From: an uncultured Anaerolineales bacterium
Lineage (GTDB): Bacteria > Chloroflexota > Anaerolineae > Anaerolineales > UBA6663
Reading direction: 5' to 3'
Length of the DNA stretch: 64,000 nt
NCBI GenBank assembly: GCA_937952305.1
Contig: CALFZO010000139.1
Location: 79,012-143,011 of the forward strand
This document shows, in pieces, positions 9,241 to 18,105 of the stretch (its first letter is position 1; every line of letters begins with the position of its first letter). The notes under the pieces are model-generated. The model saw only the letters and a program-made list of their open reading frames with translations. It was not told the origin of the DNA and did no database searches. The position numbers and the translations under genes are program-made.

Positions 9241-10401
9241 TCACGGCGCGGTTTTGGATTTGAGCAGCGCCGCGAAGAGCGCCTCGTAGCGCGCGGCCGT
9301 GGTCGCCGGGCTGAACTGCTCCGCGATCGGGCCGCGCGGGCGCACGAAACGCGCCCGGTCCGCCAGGATGGTCAGCAGCGCCTCGGCCAATTCGCCGGAC
9401 GCCTTGGGCGGCACGGTCAAGCCCATACCCGTCATTTTGCTGGGCATGCGCACGCCCGGCAGCGCGCTGGCCACGGTCGGCGTGCCGCACAGCGCCGCCT
9501 CGATCTGCACCAGCCCGAAGGTCTCGGTGCTGTTGATGCTGGGCAGCACGTGCACGTCGCAACTGGCGAAGAAGACGGCCATCTGCTCGGGCGTCAGCGT
9601 GCCCACATGCGTGTAGTGCTGACGATAGCGCTCCACCAGCGGCTCGATCTTGCGCCGGTACTCGCTCTCGCCGATGGCTTCGCGCGGGCCGGCGTGCAGG
9701 ACCAGGGCCTGCGGATAGCGCTCCAGGACGGCCGGCAAGGCCTCAAACAGATACTCCACGCCCTTTTCGGCCGCCAGGCGCACCGCCAGGCCGATGACCG
9801 GGCCGCGGCCGGCCAGGCCGTGCTGCGCGCGGAAGGCGGCCAGCGCGTCCGGGTCCGGCGCCGGCATCTCCACCGGCGGCGGGATGACCTCGAGCTTGTC
9901 CAGGTAGCGCGGCAGGAAGCGCGAGTGGCGGGCGAAGTCCTCGGTGTAGGCCACCACCCGGTGAGACAGCCCGGCGACGATGTGGTTGCTGGTGTCGGAC
10001 AGGAGGTTGACGAAGCGGTTCAGCGGCGTGGGCGGCAGGATCAGGTCGGAGTGGTAGGTGGTCACCACCGGCCGCTGGGAGAGGCGGCCGCGCAGCGCGA
10101 TGCCGGCGGCGTCCTCCTGCGGCAGGTGCAGGCTGAGCACGTCGTGCTGCGGCACCAGCTGCGTGGCCAGCCAGCCGATCTTGGGCATGATCACGCCCTT
10201 GCTGATGCGCGCAACCACGGGCACCCGGACGATGTGGACGCCGTGGCTGGTCTCGCGCTCCGGCAGGGTGCGGTCATACTGCGCGGTCAGGACGGTGACC
10301 GAGTGGCCGCGCGTCACCAGGGCACGCGCCAGCCGCTCCACATAGATGGTCAGCCCGGAGACGTGCGGGCGGTAGTAGGTGAGGGCGATGAGGATTTTCA
10401 T
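9241..10401 (-). CDS. Glycosyltransferase family 4 (GT-B fold)
   Basis: The protein has 386 residues, the usual length for GT4. The N-terminal Rossmann half begins with MKILIALTYYRPHVSGL, with the glycine-containing acceptor loop. The C-terminal half has AEKGVEYLFEAL and the diagnostic E-x7-E motif in STETFGLVQIEAALCG, which binds the nucleotide-sugar donor. Family members build glycolipids and polysaccharides at the inner face of the membrane. It lies 33 bp downstream of a flippase-like gene and upstream of a methyltransferase, which fits a glycolipid assembly operon. Donor and acceptor sugars cannot be read from the sequence. Confidence 0.9.
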   Translation of the reverse strand: MKILIALTYYRPHVSGLTIYVERLARALVTRGHSVTVLTAQYDRTLPERETSHGVHIVRVPVVARISKGVIMPKIGWLATQLVPQHDVLSLHLPQEDAAGIALRGRLSQRPVVTTYHSDLILPPTPLNRFVNLLSDTSNHIVAGLSHRVVAYTEDFARHSRFLPRYLDKLEVIPPPVEMPAPDPDALAAFRAQHGLAGRGPVIGLAVRLAAEKGVEYLFEALPAVLERYPQALVLHAGPREAIGESEYRRKIEPLVERYRQHYTHVGTLTPEQMAVFFASCDVHVLPSINSTETFGLVQIEAALCGTPTVASALPGVRMPSKMTGMGLTVPPKASGELAEALLTILADRARFVRPRGPIAEQFSPATTAARYEALFAALLKSKTAP

Positions 10402-10434
10402 GGCAGACCAAAGCCAGGGACGACCGATGGAGCG

Positions 10435-11457
10435 CTAACCGGAAGCCCCCGTCATCCGTCGGTCGTCATTCGTCAACACCCCCCGCGCCGAGGCGGCCAG
10501 GTGGCCGAGGGACTCGCCTTCCTGCGCCAGCGCCCAGGCGCCGAGCAGGCTGCTGAGGCCATAGTTGGCGACGTGATGGGCGGCGGCGATGCTGAACGCC
10601 AGCCCGCCGGTCACCCCGAAGACGCCGAGAGCGGCCACGCCGGCCGCCTGCCAGACGCCGATGTTGCCGGGCGCGGACGGCACGGCGATGCTCAATCCGG
10701 TGACGACCAGCAGGAAGAAACCCATCGTGGGGCTGGCCGCCGGCAGAAAGACCAGCAGCAGCAGCCAGGCGCTGAAGCCCGCGCACACCCAGGCCGCGGC
10801 CGAATACGTAGCCGCCGTCAACAGGCGGCGCCGGTCGTGCAGCGCGTCCAGGCCGTCCACAAAGGAATGAAACAGGTCTTCCAGGCGCTGGGCCTGGCCC
10901 CACAGGCGCGCCAGCAGGCCCACCCCCCAGCGCACCAGACGCAGCAGCCAGGCCGGCTTGCGCGCGACGACAAACAGCGCGGCCAGCGCCAGCACCGGCA
11001 CCAGGAACACGAGCGCCAGGGCCAGCCGGCCGCCCAGCAGGCCGGTCACCAGCGGCAGGAAGGCGGTGAGCATGCCCGCGATCATGCACAGATCGATGAC
11101 GCGCTCCACCAGCACAGACGAGAGCGCCTGGGCCGTCGTCAACTGGCGGGTGCGGCTAATCAGGTAGGCGCGGCCGACCTCGCCCAGCCGGAACGGCAGG
11201 ACGTTGTTCAACAGGTAGCCGGCATTCAAAGCGCGGAAGACCCGGCCAAACGGCAGCGCCCGGCCCAGGATCGTGCGCCAGCTCAGCGCCCGCGCCGCCT
11301 GGCCGAGCAGGATCAGGCCCAGGGCCGGCAGGGCGTACATGTAGTTGGCGCCGCGCAGCGCCGCGCTGACCTCGGCCAGATGCACATCGCGCAGCGCCCA
11401 AACCAGGGCCACGAGGCTGATCAGCAAGCCGACGAGCCACTGCAGATTACGGCGCAT
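10435..11457 (-). CDS. Lysylphosphatidylglycerol synthase TM region / UPF0104 flippase-like protein
   Basis: The protein has 340 residues with about eight TM helices. It shows the pattern of the LPG_synthase_TM (UPF0104, AglD-like) family: WALRDVHLAEV near the N-terminus, then RLGEVGRAYLISRT and the later SAPGNIGVWQAAGV segment. The family includes flippase domains of MprF and archaeal AglD. Next to a GT4 enzyme it probably takes part in glycolipid transfer or flipping. The last dozen codons (reading TNDDRRMTGASG) fall in a GACG-rich repeat that also occurs upstream of this gene, so the C-terminus may have been extended by repeat sequence. Confidence 0.8.
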   Translation of the reverse strand: MRRNLQWLVGLLISLVALVWALRDVHLAEVSAALRGANYMYALPALGLILLGQAARALSWRTILGRALPFGRVFRALNAGYLLNNVLPFRLGEVGRAYLISRTRQLTTAQALSSVLVERVIDLCMIAGMLTAFLPLVTGLLGGRLALALVFLVPVLALAALFVVARKPAWLLRLVRWGVGLLARLWGQAQRLEDLFHSFVDGLDALHDRRRLLTAATYSAAAWVCAGFSAWLLLLVFLPAASPTMGFFLLVVTGLSIAVPSAPGNIGVWQAAGVAALGVFGVTGGLAFSIAAAHHVANYGLSSLLGAWALAQEGESLGHLAASARGVLTNDDRRMTGASG

Positions 11458-11460
11458 AGC

Positions 11461-11515
11461 GGACGAAAGACTGCGGACGAAGGACGACCTCTCTCGTCAT
11501 CCGCCGCTCGTCAAT
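11461..11515. repeat. Degenerate GACG-rich intergenic repeat (second copy at 10450-10478)
   Basis: Read on the minus strand, this stretch contains TTGACGAGCGGCGGATGACG. A related copy, TTGACGAATGACGACCGACG followed by GATGACG, lies at about 10450-10478 inside the 3' end of the next gene. Both copies are made of short GACGA/GATGACG words. It looks like a simple dispersed repeat and no function is claimed. Confidence 0.45.
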
Positions 11516-13313
11516 CCTCCCCCAGCTTCAGGACGGCCATGAAGGCCTCCTGCGGGATCTCCACCTGGCCGACCATCTTCATGCGCCGCTTGCCCTTCTT
11601 TTGCTTCTCCAGCAGTTTCTTCTTGCGCGTGATGTCGCCGCCGTAGCACTTGGCCAGCACGTCTTTCTTCATGCCGCGCACGTTGGCGCGCGAGATGATC
11701 CGGCCGCCGGCCGAGGCCTGCACCGGCACCTGGAACTGCTGGCGCGGGATCAGATCTTTGAGCTTGGTCACCAGCGCCTGGCCGGTGGCGTAGGCCTTCT
11801 CCTTGTGGACGATCATGGCCAGCGCGTCCACGGGCTCCTCGTTCACCAGCACGTCCAGCTTCACCAGGTCCTGCACGCGGTAGCCGGCCACGTGGTAATC
11901 CAGCGAGGCGTAACCGCGCGTGCGGCTCTTGAGGTGGTCGTAGAAATCCACGATCAGCTCGGCCAGCGGGATATCAAACTTGAGCAGCACGCGGCCGGGC
12001 GCCGGGTACTCCTGCTCCGCGAACTCGCCGCGCCGCTTGGTCACCAGGTCCATGATGGTGCCGTAGTAGGTCTCGGGCGTGAAGATCTCGATGCGCATCC
12101 ACGGCTCGCCGATGGTCTCGATGCGCGCGGGGTCCGGCAGATCGGCCGGCGAGTCGATCAGCACGATTTCGCCGTTGGTGAGCTTGACCTCGTACTCCAC
12201 CGACGGCGCGGTGGCGATGATGTCCAGGTCGTACTCGCGCTCCAGGCGCTCCTGGATGATGTCCATATGGAACAGGCCCAGGAAACCGCAGCGGAACCCG
12301 AAATTGAGGGCCTGGGACGTCTCCGGCTCCCAGACCAGCGAGGCGTCGTTGAGCTGGAGCTTCTCCAGCGCCTCTTTCAGATCCTGGTAATCCTCGCCGT
12401 CCACGGGATAAAGGCCGGCGAAGACCATGGGCTTGATCTTCTGGTAGCCGGGCAGAGGCGCCGCGGCTGGCCGGCCGGCCAGCGTGAGCGTGTCGCCGAC
12501 GCGGCATTCCTGCACGGTCTTCAGGCCGGTGGCCACGTAGCCCACCTCGCCGGCCTCCAGCTCGCCGGTGATGACCATCTGCGGCGAGAACGTGCCGATC
12601 TCCACCGGATCGCCTTCGCTGCCGGTGGCGAACATGTGGAAGCGGTCGCCCTTGCGGATGCGGCCGTCCACCACGCGCACGTAGGCCACCACGCCCTTGT
12701 AGGAGTCGTAGTGCGAGTCGAAGATCAGGGCGCGCAGCGGCGCCTCCGGATCGCCTTTGGGCTTGGGCACGTGCCGGACCACGGCTTCCAGCACGGCCTG
12801 GATGTTGGTGCCGTCCTTGGCCGAGATCGGGAGGATGTCGTCCGACGAGCCGCCCAGCAGGTCCACGATCTCCTGGCGCACCTCTTCGACGCGCGCCGAC
12901 GGCAGATCGATCTTGTTGATGACGGGGATGATCTCCAGGCCGGCATTCAGGGCCAGGTACAGGTTGGCCAAGGTCTGGGCCTCGATGCCCTGGGTGGCGT
13001 CCACCACCAGCACGGCGCCCTCGCAGGCGGCCAGCGCCCGCGAGACCTCGTACTGGAAGTCCACGTGGCCGGGGGTGTCGATCAGGTTGAGTTCGTACTC
13101 GCCGCCGGCCTGGGCCGTGTAGCGCATGCGCACGGCCGAGGCTTTGATGGTGACGCCTTTCTCGCGCTCCAGGTCCATCGAATCCAGGATCTGCTCGGTG
13201 GTGTCCCGGTCCGGCACGGTGCCGGTCAGGTGCAGCAAGCGGTCGGCCAGGGTCGATTTGCCGTGGTCGATATGGGCGATGATGCAGAAATTGCGGATTT
13301 GAGCTTCTTCCAT
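11511..13313 (-). CDS. lepA: Elongation factor 4 (LepA), ribosomal back-translocase GTPase
   Basis: The 600 residues are the standard LepA length. The G motifs are present: AHIDHGKST (G1), DTPGHVDF (G3), NKIDLP (G4) and SAKDG (G5). The LepA-specific C-terminal domain ends with KKLLEKQKKGKRRMKMVG, as in known EF4 proteins. EF4 binds stalled ribosomes and helps biogenesis and back-translocation. The start is taken at ATG 13313 (MEEAQIRNFCIIAHIDHGKS), which matches family N-termini; an in-frame upstream extension to 13355 is not expected. A hairpin lies in the leader about 16-37 bases before the start codon. Confidence 0.97.
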   Translation of the reverse strand: MEEAQIRNFCIIAHIDHGKSTLADRLLHLTGTVPDRDTTEQILDSMDLEREKGVTIKASAVRMRYTAQAGGEYELNLIDTPGHVDFQYEVSRALAACEGAVLVVDATQGIEAQTLANLYLALNAGLEIIPVINKIDLPSARVEEVRQEIVDLLGGSSDDILPISAKDGTNIQAVLEAVVRHVPKPKGDPEAPLRALIFDSHYDSYKGVVAYVRVVDGRIRKGDRFHMFATGSEGDPVEIGTFSPQMVITGELEAGEVGYVATGLKTVQECRVGDTLTLAGRPAAAPLPGYQKIKPMVFAGLYPVDGEDYQDLKEALEKLQLNDASLVWEPETSQALNFGFRCGFLGLFHMDIIQERLEREYDLDIIATAPSVEYEVKLTNGEIVLIDSPADLPDPARIETIGEPWMRIEIFTPETYYGTIMDLVTKRRGEFAEQEYPAPGRVLLKFDIPLAELIVDFYDHLKSRTRGYASLDYHVAGYRVQDLVKLDVLVNEEPVDALAMIVHKEKAYATGQALVTKLKDLIPRQQFQVPVQASAGGRIISRANVRGMKKDVLAKCYGGDITRKKKLLEKQKKGKRRMKMVGQVEIPQEAFMAVLKLGED

Positions 13314-13328
13314 AGCCTGACACAGTAA

Positions 13329-13350
13329 GCGGGAGAGTTGGCTCTCCCGC
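13329..13350 (-). other. Stem-loop in lepA leader
   Basis: GCGGGAGAG at 13329-13337 pairs with CTCTCCCGC at 13342-13350 around a four-base loop. In minus-strand RNA it sits just upstream of the lepA ribosome binding region. No U-tract follows, so it is a leader hairpin or a weak terminator of the preceding gene. Confidence 0.4.
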
Positions 13351-13358
13351 CCCACCCA

Positions 13359-13364
13359 ATTTTA
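13359..13364 (-). promoter_or_regulatory. Possible lepA -10 element
   Basis: TAAAAT on the minus strand, about 45 bases upstream of the lepA start. The -35 region is GC-rich and does not match the consensus, so support is weak. Confidence 0.25.
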
Positions 13365-13377
13365 GCTGAAAAGAACC

Positions 13378-13400
13378 GAAACGGGGCGGCCGGCCGTTTC
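13378..13400 (-). terminator. Likely terminator after the diguanylate cyclase gene
   Basis: On the minus strand GAAACGG pairs with CCGTTTC around a nine-base loop, and the RNA continues with a T-rich run (GGTTCTTTTC). It overlaps the cyclase stop codon and precedes lepA. Confidence 0.4.
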
Positions 13401-16400
13401 AGGCCTGCACGACGACACGGTTGCGGCCGGAGGCCTTGGCCAGGTAGAGGGCCCGGTCGGCCGCCGCCATCACGGCCTCGCTCGCCCGGCCGTGCTCGGG
13501 GAAGGCCGCCAGGCCGGCCGAGAAGGTGGCCGCCAGCCGGCGCCCGCCGCTCTCAAAGCTCAGGCCGGCGAAGCGCTCGCGCCACTCCTCGGCCCGGCGC
13601 TGGGCCCCGTCCGCGGTCAGGCCGGGCAGCACCACCAGGATCTCCTCGCCGCCATAGCGGCAGACGATGTCCGAGCGCCGGGTGTGGGTCTCCAGCAGCC
13701 GGGCCAGCGCCTGCAGCACGCCATCGCCGGCGGCGTGGCCGTGCTCGTCGTTGAGGCGCTTGAAGCGGTCGATGTCGATCATCACCAGGCAGACGGGGTG
13801 GTTCTCACGCGCCGCCCGCGCCAGTTCCTGCTCCAACGCTTCCTGCAGGTAACGCCGGTTGAACAGCCCGGTCAGCGGATCGCGGATGGCCTGCTCGCGC
13901 AGGCTGGCCTGCAGGGCCTCGATGGTGGCCAGCTGCACCTGCAGGCGCTCGTTGGCCTGGCGCAAGGAGGCCTCCGCCTGGCGGCGCTCGGTCAGTTCCT
14001 TGCGGGCCGCCTCGTACAGGCGCGCGTTCTCCAGGGCCAGGGCCGCCTGGGGCGCGATGGTCTCCAGCAGCCGGATCTGGTCCGGCGTGTAGGCGTCCGG
14101 CTGGTAGCTCTGGACCGAGATCACGCCGACCACCTGGTCGCCCACCAGCAGCGGCGCCCCTACGTAGGAGCGGGTGAGCTCGCCGCGCGAACGCACGCTC
14201 GGATGGGCACGGGCGTTCTCCGGCGCGAGCGTGTCCGGGATGTAGAGCGTGGTCCGGCTGAGGATGACCTCGCCGCTCAGGCCCGGGCGCTCCCGAATGT
14301 CGCGCGGATGGCTGGGCAGAAACTCGCCCCGGTCGAAAAACAGCAGGTGCTCCACCAAGCCGCTGTCGGCGTCGTAGACGCCGATATAGAAGGCGTCCAG
14401 CGGCAGGAGCTGGCGGCATTCCTCGTACAGCGCGCGCAGGACGTGCTGCAGTTCCAGGCCGGAAGTGACCGCCAGACTGATGCGGTTGAGGACGGCCAAC
14501 TGGTCGGCGCGCCGGTGGACCTCATCGTACAGGCGCGCGTTCTCGATGGCCGTGGCCGCCTGGTCGGCGAAGGCGCGCAGCGCATCCACATGGGCGGGCG
14601 CGAAGAAGCCCGGCGTCGCGCTGTCCAGGTTCAGAAAGCCCACCACCCGCCCCTTCGACCGGATCGGCATCCCGACGTAAGAGCGCACCCAACGCGTGCC
14701 GGGATAGTCGATCCAGCCTGGCTCGGTCCAGGTGTCCGGCACGGTCATGGGCTGCCCGCTCTCGACCATGCGCCGCAGGAACGGCGCTTCGGCCAGGGGC
14801 ATGCGCAGCCCCAGAATGGCGGCGGTCACCTCGGGCGCATAGCCGCGGGCGCGCACCACCTGCGCCACGCCGTGCTCGTCGACCAGGGCCACGTTGACGG
14901 CCTCATGCGGCACCACCCGGCCGACGTTGGCGAGCAGATGTTCGAGCACTTCTTCAAAGTTGCGCGTGGCGGCCAGGGCGGCGGCCGTGTCACGCAGGGC
15001 TTCGGCCAGCTGGCGCTGGTCGCGCTCGGCCTGCTCGATGCGGCGGCGCTCGGTGATGTCGTTCAGACCGGTCAGCATGACCAGCTCGCCCTGATAGGTC
15101 GTCAGCGTCGCCGAGAGCAGCACCCAGAACCGGGAGCCGTCTTCGCGCTGCATCTCGGTCTCCCAATCGCGCCGCCCGCCGTCACGCTGGACGAGGGCCA
15201 CAAAGGCCGCCCGCTCCTCCGGGCGCACATACAGCGACGGGGCCGCGCGGCCGACGGCGTCGGCGGGCGCCACGCCGAACAGCTCGCCGGCCGGCGGGTT
15301 GAGATACAGCAGAGTGTTGTCGGACAGGCGCGTCAGCACCAGCGGCAGCGGCAGGGCGTCCACCATCAGGCGGAAGCGCGCCTCGTTTTCGCGCAGCTGG
15401 GCCTCCATGCGCGCGCGCTCGGTCACGTCGCGCAGCCGGAGCAGGCGCCCAGCTTGCGCGCCGTCGGCGTGCCGGACGGGGGTGGCGGCCACGGCGTAGA
15501 CGCGCCGCTGGCCGGCCACGTCCACGGGCAGCTCGGCTTCGACCTCGGCGGAGGCCGGGTCCGGCGCCAGCCCCCAGGGATAACCCGGCAGGGCCTCGGC
15601 GGCCGGCCGGCCGATGACGGCCTCGGCCTTCAGACCCAGGATCGCGGCGGCCGCGGGGTTGTAATCCACCAGGCGCTCGCGCGGGTCCAGGACGAGCACG
15701 GGGTCAGCCAGGCTCGCCAGCACGGCGTCCCGGGCCAGCGGCCGGACCTCCAGGACGCCGTAGCGGAACAGCGCCAGCCACAACAACAGCCCGGTCAATG
15801 AGAAGCTGGCCGGCGCCAGGTTGTAGCCGGGCAGCGGCGTGATCCCGGCCAGGAACAGGCTGTCCGCCAGGACGGGCACCGCCACACTCGCGACGATCAA
15901 CGCCACCTGCCGGCGATAGAGCGGCCGCGCCGCACCATACGCGCGGGTCATCACCACCAGCCCCACCAACGCCAGCGCGTAGCCGTACAGCGCGCTGACC
16001 CAGAACCACAGCCCGAAGTCCGACCGCAGGACCAGGAGCGACCCGGCCTCTTCCAGGCGGAAGTTGTAACGGAAGAGATTATGCGCGTCGGTGGTCCAGG
16101 CCAGGCCAGCCGTAAGGATGGGCACTAGGCTGAAGGGCACCATCAAGCGCCAGGTCAGGGGCTGGGCCGGCTGGGCGAACCGGACCGCCAGCGCCAGCCC
16201 GGCCACGGGCAGCGCCGCGATGGGCAGATAGCGGACTTTGAGCCACAGCAGCTTGTCGGCCAGAGTCGGACTGTTGGTGTCCAGGGCGTAGGCGAGCGCC
16301 CACAGCGCGGCCAGGAACACCAGCGCGCGGAAAGCCGGAGCCGCCGGCGCGTCCCGGAAACGCAGAGAGGCCGCTCCCAGACCGATCAGGACGACGGCCG

Positions 16401-16437
16401 CGAGCAAAGGCGGAACACTGTAGGCGGAAAGCTGCAT
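13399..16437 (-). CDS. Membrane multi-sensor diguanylate cyclase (7TM-PAS-PAS-GAF-GAF-GGDEF)
   Basis: The protein has 1012 residues. Residues 1-220 form about seven TM helices resembling the histidine-kinase N-terminal 7TM sensor. Two PAS domains follow (about 225-340 and 345-470), then two GAF domains (about 485-640 and 655-800), a short coiled coil and a C-terminal GGDEF domain. The active-site loop reads CRYGGEEILVVL, an intact GGEEF-type site, and RRSD just before it fits the RxxD inhibitory site. It should make c-di-GMP from two GTP in response to membrane and cytoplasmic cues. No EAL domain is present. It starts 13 bp after a small membrane protein gene, probably in one operon. Confidence 0.93.
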   Translation of the reverse strand: MQLSAYSVPPLLAAVVLIGLGAASLRFRDAPAAPAFRALVFLAALWALAYALDTNSPTLADKLLWLKVRYLPIAALPVAGLALAVRFAQPAQPLTWRLMVPFSLVPILTAGLAWTTDAHNLFRYNFRLEEAGSLLVLRSDFGLWFWVSALYGYALALVGLVVMTRAYGAARPLYRRQVALIVASVAVPVLADSLFLAGITPLPGYNLAPASFSLTGLLLWLALFRYGVLEVRPLARDAVLASLADPVLVLDPRERLVDYNPAAAAILGLKAEAVIGRPAAEALPGYPWGLAPDPASAEVEAELPVDVAGQRRVYAVAATPVRHADGAQAGRLLRLRDVTERARMEAQLRENEARFRLMVDALPLPLVLTRLSDNTLLYLNPPAGELFGVAPADAVGRAAPSLYVRPEERAAFVALVQRDGGRRDWETEMQREDGSRFWVLLSATLTTYQGELVMLTGLNDITERRRIEQAERDQRQLAEALRDTAAALAATRNFEEVLEHLLANVGRVVPHEAVNVALVDEHGVAQVVRARGYAPEVTAAILGLRMPLAEAPFLRRMVESGQPMTVPDTWTEPGWIDYPGTRWVRSYVGMPIRSKGRVVGFLNLDSATPGFFAPAHVDALRAFADQAATAIENARLYDEVHRRADQLAVLNRISLAVTSGLELQHVLRALYEECRQLLPLDAFYIGVYDADSGLVEHLLFFDRGEFLPSHPRDIRERPGLSGEVILSRTTLYIPDTLAPENARAHPSVRSRGELTRSYVGAPLLVGDQVVGVISVQSYQPDAYTPDQIRLLETIAPQAALALENARLYEAARKELTERRQAEASLRQANERLQVQLATIEALQASLREQAIRDPLTGLFNRRYLQEALEQELARAARENHPVCLVMIDIDRFKRLNDEHGHAAGDGVLQALARLLETHTRRSDIVCRYGGEEILVVLPGLTADGAQRRAEEWRERFAGLSFESGGRRLAATFSAGLAAFPEHGRASEAVMAAADRALYLAKASGRNRVVVQA

Positions 16438-16450
16438 CTTGCCGTAAAGG

Positions 16451-17008
16451 TTAGCGCCGCAGCAGGCGAAAGTACAGGCCCAATTGGAGCGCGCCGAAAG
16501 CTGTGGCGGCCACGGCCGCGCCCCACCCTGGGACGCCGGCCAGATAGGCGGCGGCGCCCACGGCCAGGCTGTCGATCAGGGCCACCAGGACGGTGAGGTC
16601 AAACGTGATGGTGCCGAGCTTGCCCGGCGGCGGCAGCGTCTCGGTGCGCCAGCGGAAGGCCGGCGCCATCTCGGGGTAGTGGACCAGGTAGAAGTCTTTG
16701 ATGCGGTTCATGGCCAAGACGCTGTCGTGCCAGGCTTGGCGCAGCCGGATCAGCTTGAGCACGTTGAAGACGCCGAGCACGCCGACGACGCCCAACAGGG
16801 CGGCCAGCCAGCGGATGTCCAGGGCCAGGCTGGGCAGGCCGAGCGCCAGCGAGCCCAACCCGCCGACCAGGATCACGTACAGGTTGACGACCTGCGTGCG
16901 GTCGTTGTTGGCCTGCAGGGCGGTCTCGCGCGCATACTCGAACTCCTGCTGCAGGATCTCGTCCGGATCCAGTAGTTCCTTGACGGCCGAAGACGGGGTC
17001 AGCGACAT
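16451..17008 (-). CDS. Small four-helix membrane protein of unknown function
   Basis: The protein has 185 residues. An N-terminal acidic helix (residues 1-40) is followed by a pair of TM helices (about 41-62 and 67-88), a cytoplasmic loop of about 50 residues, then two more TM helices near the C-terminus. The layout resembles SLATT-like or DUF4231-type two-hairpin membrane proteins, but I do not recognise a family. ATG 17008 has a GGAGAG ribosome binding site. The gene lies 13 bp upstream of the diguanylate cyclase on the same strand, suggesting it is made together with that sensor. No catalytic motif is visible. Confidence 0.7.
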   Translation of the reverse strand: MSLTPSSAVKELLDPDEILQQEFEYARETALQANNDRTQVVNLYVILVGGLGSLALGLPSLALDIRWLAALLGVVGVLGVFNVLKLIRLRQAWHDSVLAMNRIKDFYLVHYPEMAPAFRWRTETLPPPGKLGTITFDLTVLVALIDSLAVGAAAYLAGVPGWGAAVAATAFGALQLGLYFRLLRR

Positions 17009-17062
17009 CGATTCTCTCCAGCATCGGCGCCGGCCCGGCGGCGGACGCCGAGGTTAGCAATG

Positions 17063-17094
17063 AAAAACGCCGGAGCGGCAGTGCGCTCCGGCGT
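17063..17094 (-). terminator. Intrinsic terminator after the GH25 gene
   Basis: On the minus strand an 11-bp stem (ACGCCGGAGCG with CGCTCCGGCGT) closes a six-base loop and is followed by five T residues. It lies 19 bases after the lysozyme stop codon. Confidence 0.75.
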
Positions 17095-17112
17095 GGGCTC
17101 TCACTCGGCCGG

Positions 17113-18060
17113 TCAGGCCTCGGCTAAGATCTGCGTCAGGGCCGCGTTCAGGCTGTTCTTCTCCTGATCGCTCAAGTTGGGCAGGCCGGCCAGGGCGGGA
17201 CCGGCATAGCGATCCACCGGCCGGGCCGTCAGGCTGGCCATCAGGCCCGCGCGCTGCAACAGCACACCGCCCTGGTTGCCGAAGGCGCGCACGAAAGCGT
17301 TGAGCACCTGGATGTTCGTGGCGCGGGCCACATCCGCGGGCGGCAGGCTGGGCGTGCGGCCGTTGGTGCTGGGCGACGTCGAAGCCGGCGCCCCGGCCCA
17401 GGTGGTCAGGGTGTCCTCCGGGGCCTGGAAGACGTTCAGGTCGGTGTTGGCGGGCCGGCCGTTGGTGACCACGCCGTCCACGCGCCCGCGCTCGCTGTAC
17501 TGCCAGAAGGTCCAGCTCGTCCAGCTCTTGGGCATGGCCGGCTTGAACTTGGCCTGCTCGATATCGGCCACCGACGGGAAGCCATCGCGGACCGGGTAGG
17601 CCGCCACCCACAGCGGATACTCCGGCGCCCAGTCTGGATACTTGCCGCCCACGATCATGCCCGAATTCCAGAACCAGGCGGCGGTGTAAATGATCGGCCG
17701 GCGGCCGAGGGCCGGCTCCACCTGATCCAGCCAGATTTTGGCGTACTTGGCGTAGGTGACGGGGCTGGCGTTCTTGGCCTCGATATCCAGCACCGGCGGC
17801 AGTTCGCCGGGGTCCTCGCTCAGCACTTTCAAGTAGGCGTTCGCCTGCTTCTGGCCGTCCATGTCCGGGACCAGGAAATGGTAGGCGCCGCGCAGCAGGC
17901 CGGCGCTGCGCGCCCCGGCCCAGTGTTTGCTGAAGAGCGGATCGCCGAAGTTGGACTGCGTGGCCTTGATAAACACGAAGGACACGCCGGCCGCCCGCAC
18001 GCGCCCCCAATCCACGTTGGGCTGCCAGCGGGAAACGTCTATGCCTTGTGCAAGCGCCAT
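17113..18060 (-). CDS. Glycoside hydrolase family 25 (lysozyme-type muramidase)
   Basis: The protein has 315 residues. The GH25 barrel occupies residues 1-215. The N-terminal GIDVSRW supplies Asp8, and PPVLDIEAKN supplies Asp92 and Glu94, the expected catalytic cluster; IIYTAAWFW and LWVAAYP are later GH25 strands. GH25 enzymes cut the N-acetylmuramic acid to N-acetylglucosamine bond of peptidoglycan. There is no signal peptide, so export or release is unexplained. The last about 95 residues form an extra helical domain I do not recognise. ATG 18060 has a TGGAGG Shine-Dalgarno. The gene follows tlyA on the same strand with a 45-bp gap. Confidence 0.9.
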   Translation of the reverse strand: MALAQGIDVSRWQPNVDWGRVRAAGVSFVFIKATQSNFGDPLFSKHWAGARSAGLLRGAYHFLVPDMDGQKQANAYLKVLSEDPGELPPVLDIEAKNASPVTYAKYAKIWLDQVEPALGRRPIIYTAAWFWNSGMIVGGKYPDWAPEYPLWVAAYPVRDGFPSVADIEQAKFKPAMPKSWTSWTFWQYSERGRVDGVVTNGRPANTDLNVFQAPEDTLTTWAGAPASTSPSTNGRTPSLPPADVARATNIQVLNAFVRAFGNQGGVLLQRAGLMASLTARPVDRYAGPALAGLPNLSDQEKNSLNAALTQILAEA

Positions 18061-18105
18061 CGTCAGCCTCCAGGGAATAAGTCCAAAAAGGGTACACCAA
18101 TCCGC

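Noticed and set aside
9550..11646. A 698-codon plus-strand frame opposite the glycosyltransferase and flippase-like genes
   Set aside because: Gln/Arg/His-rich with no motif; the minus-strand genes have family signatures.
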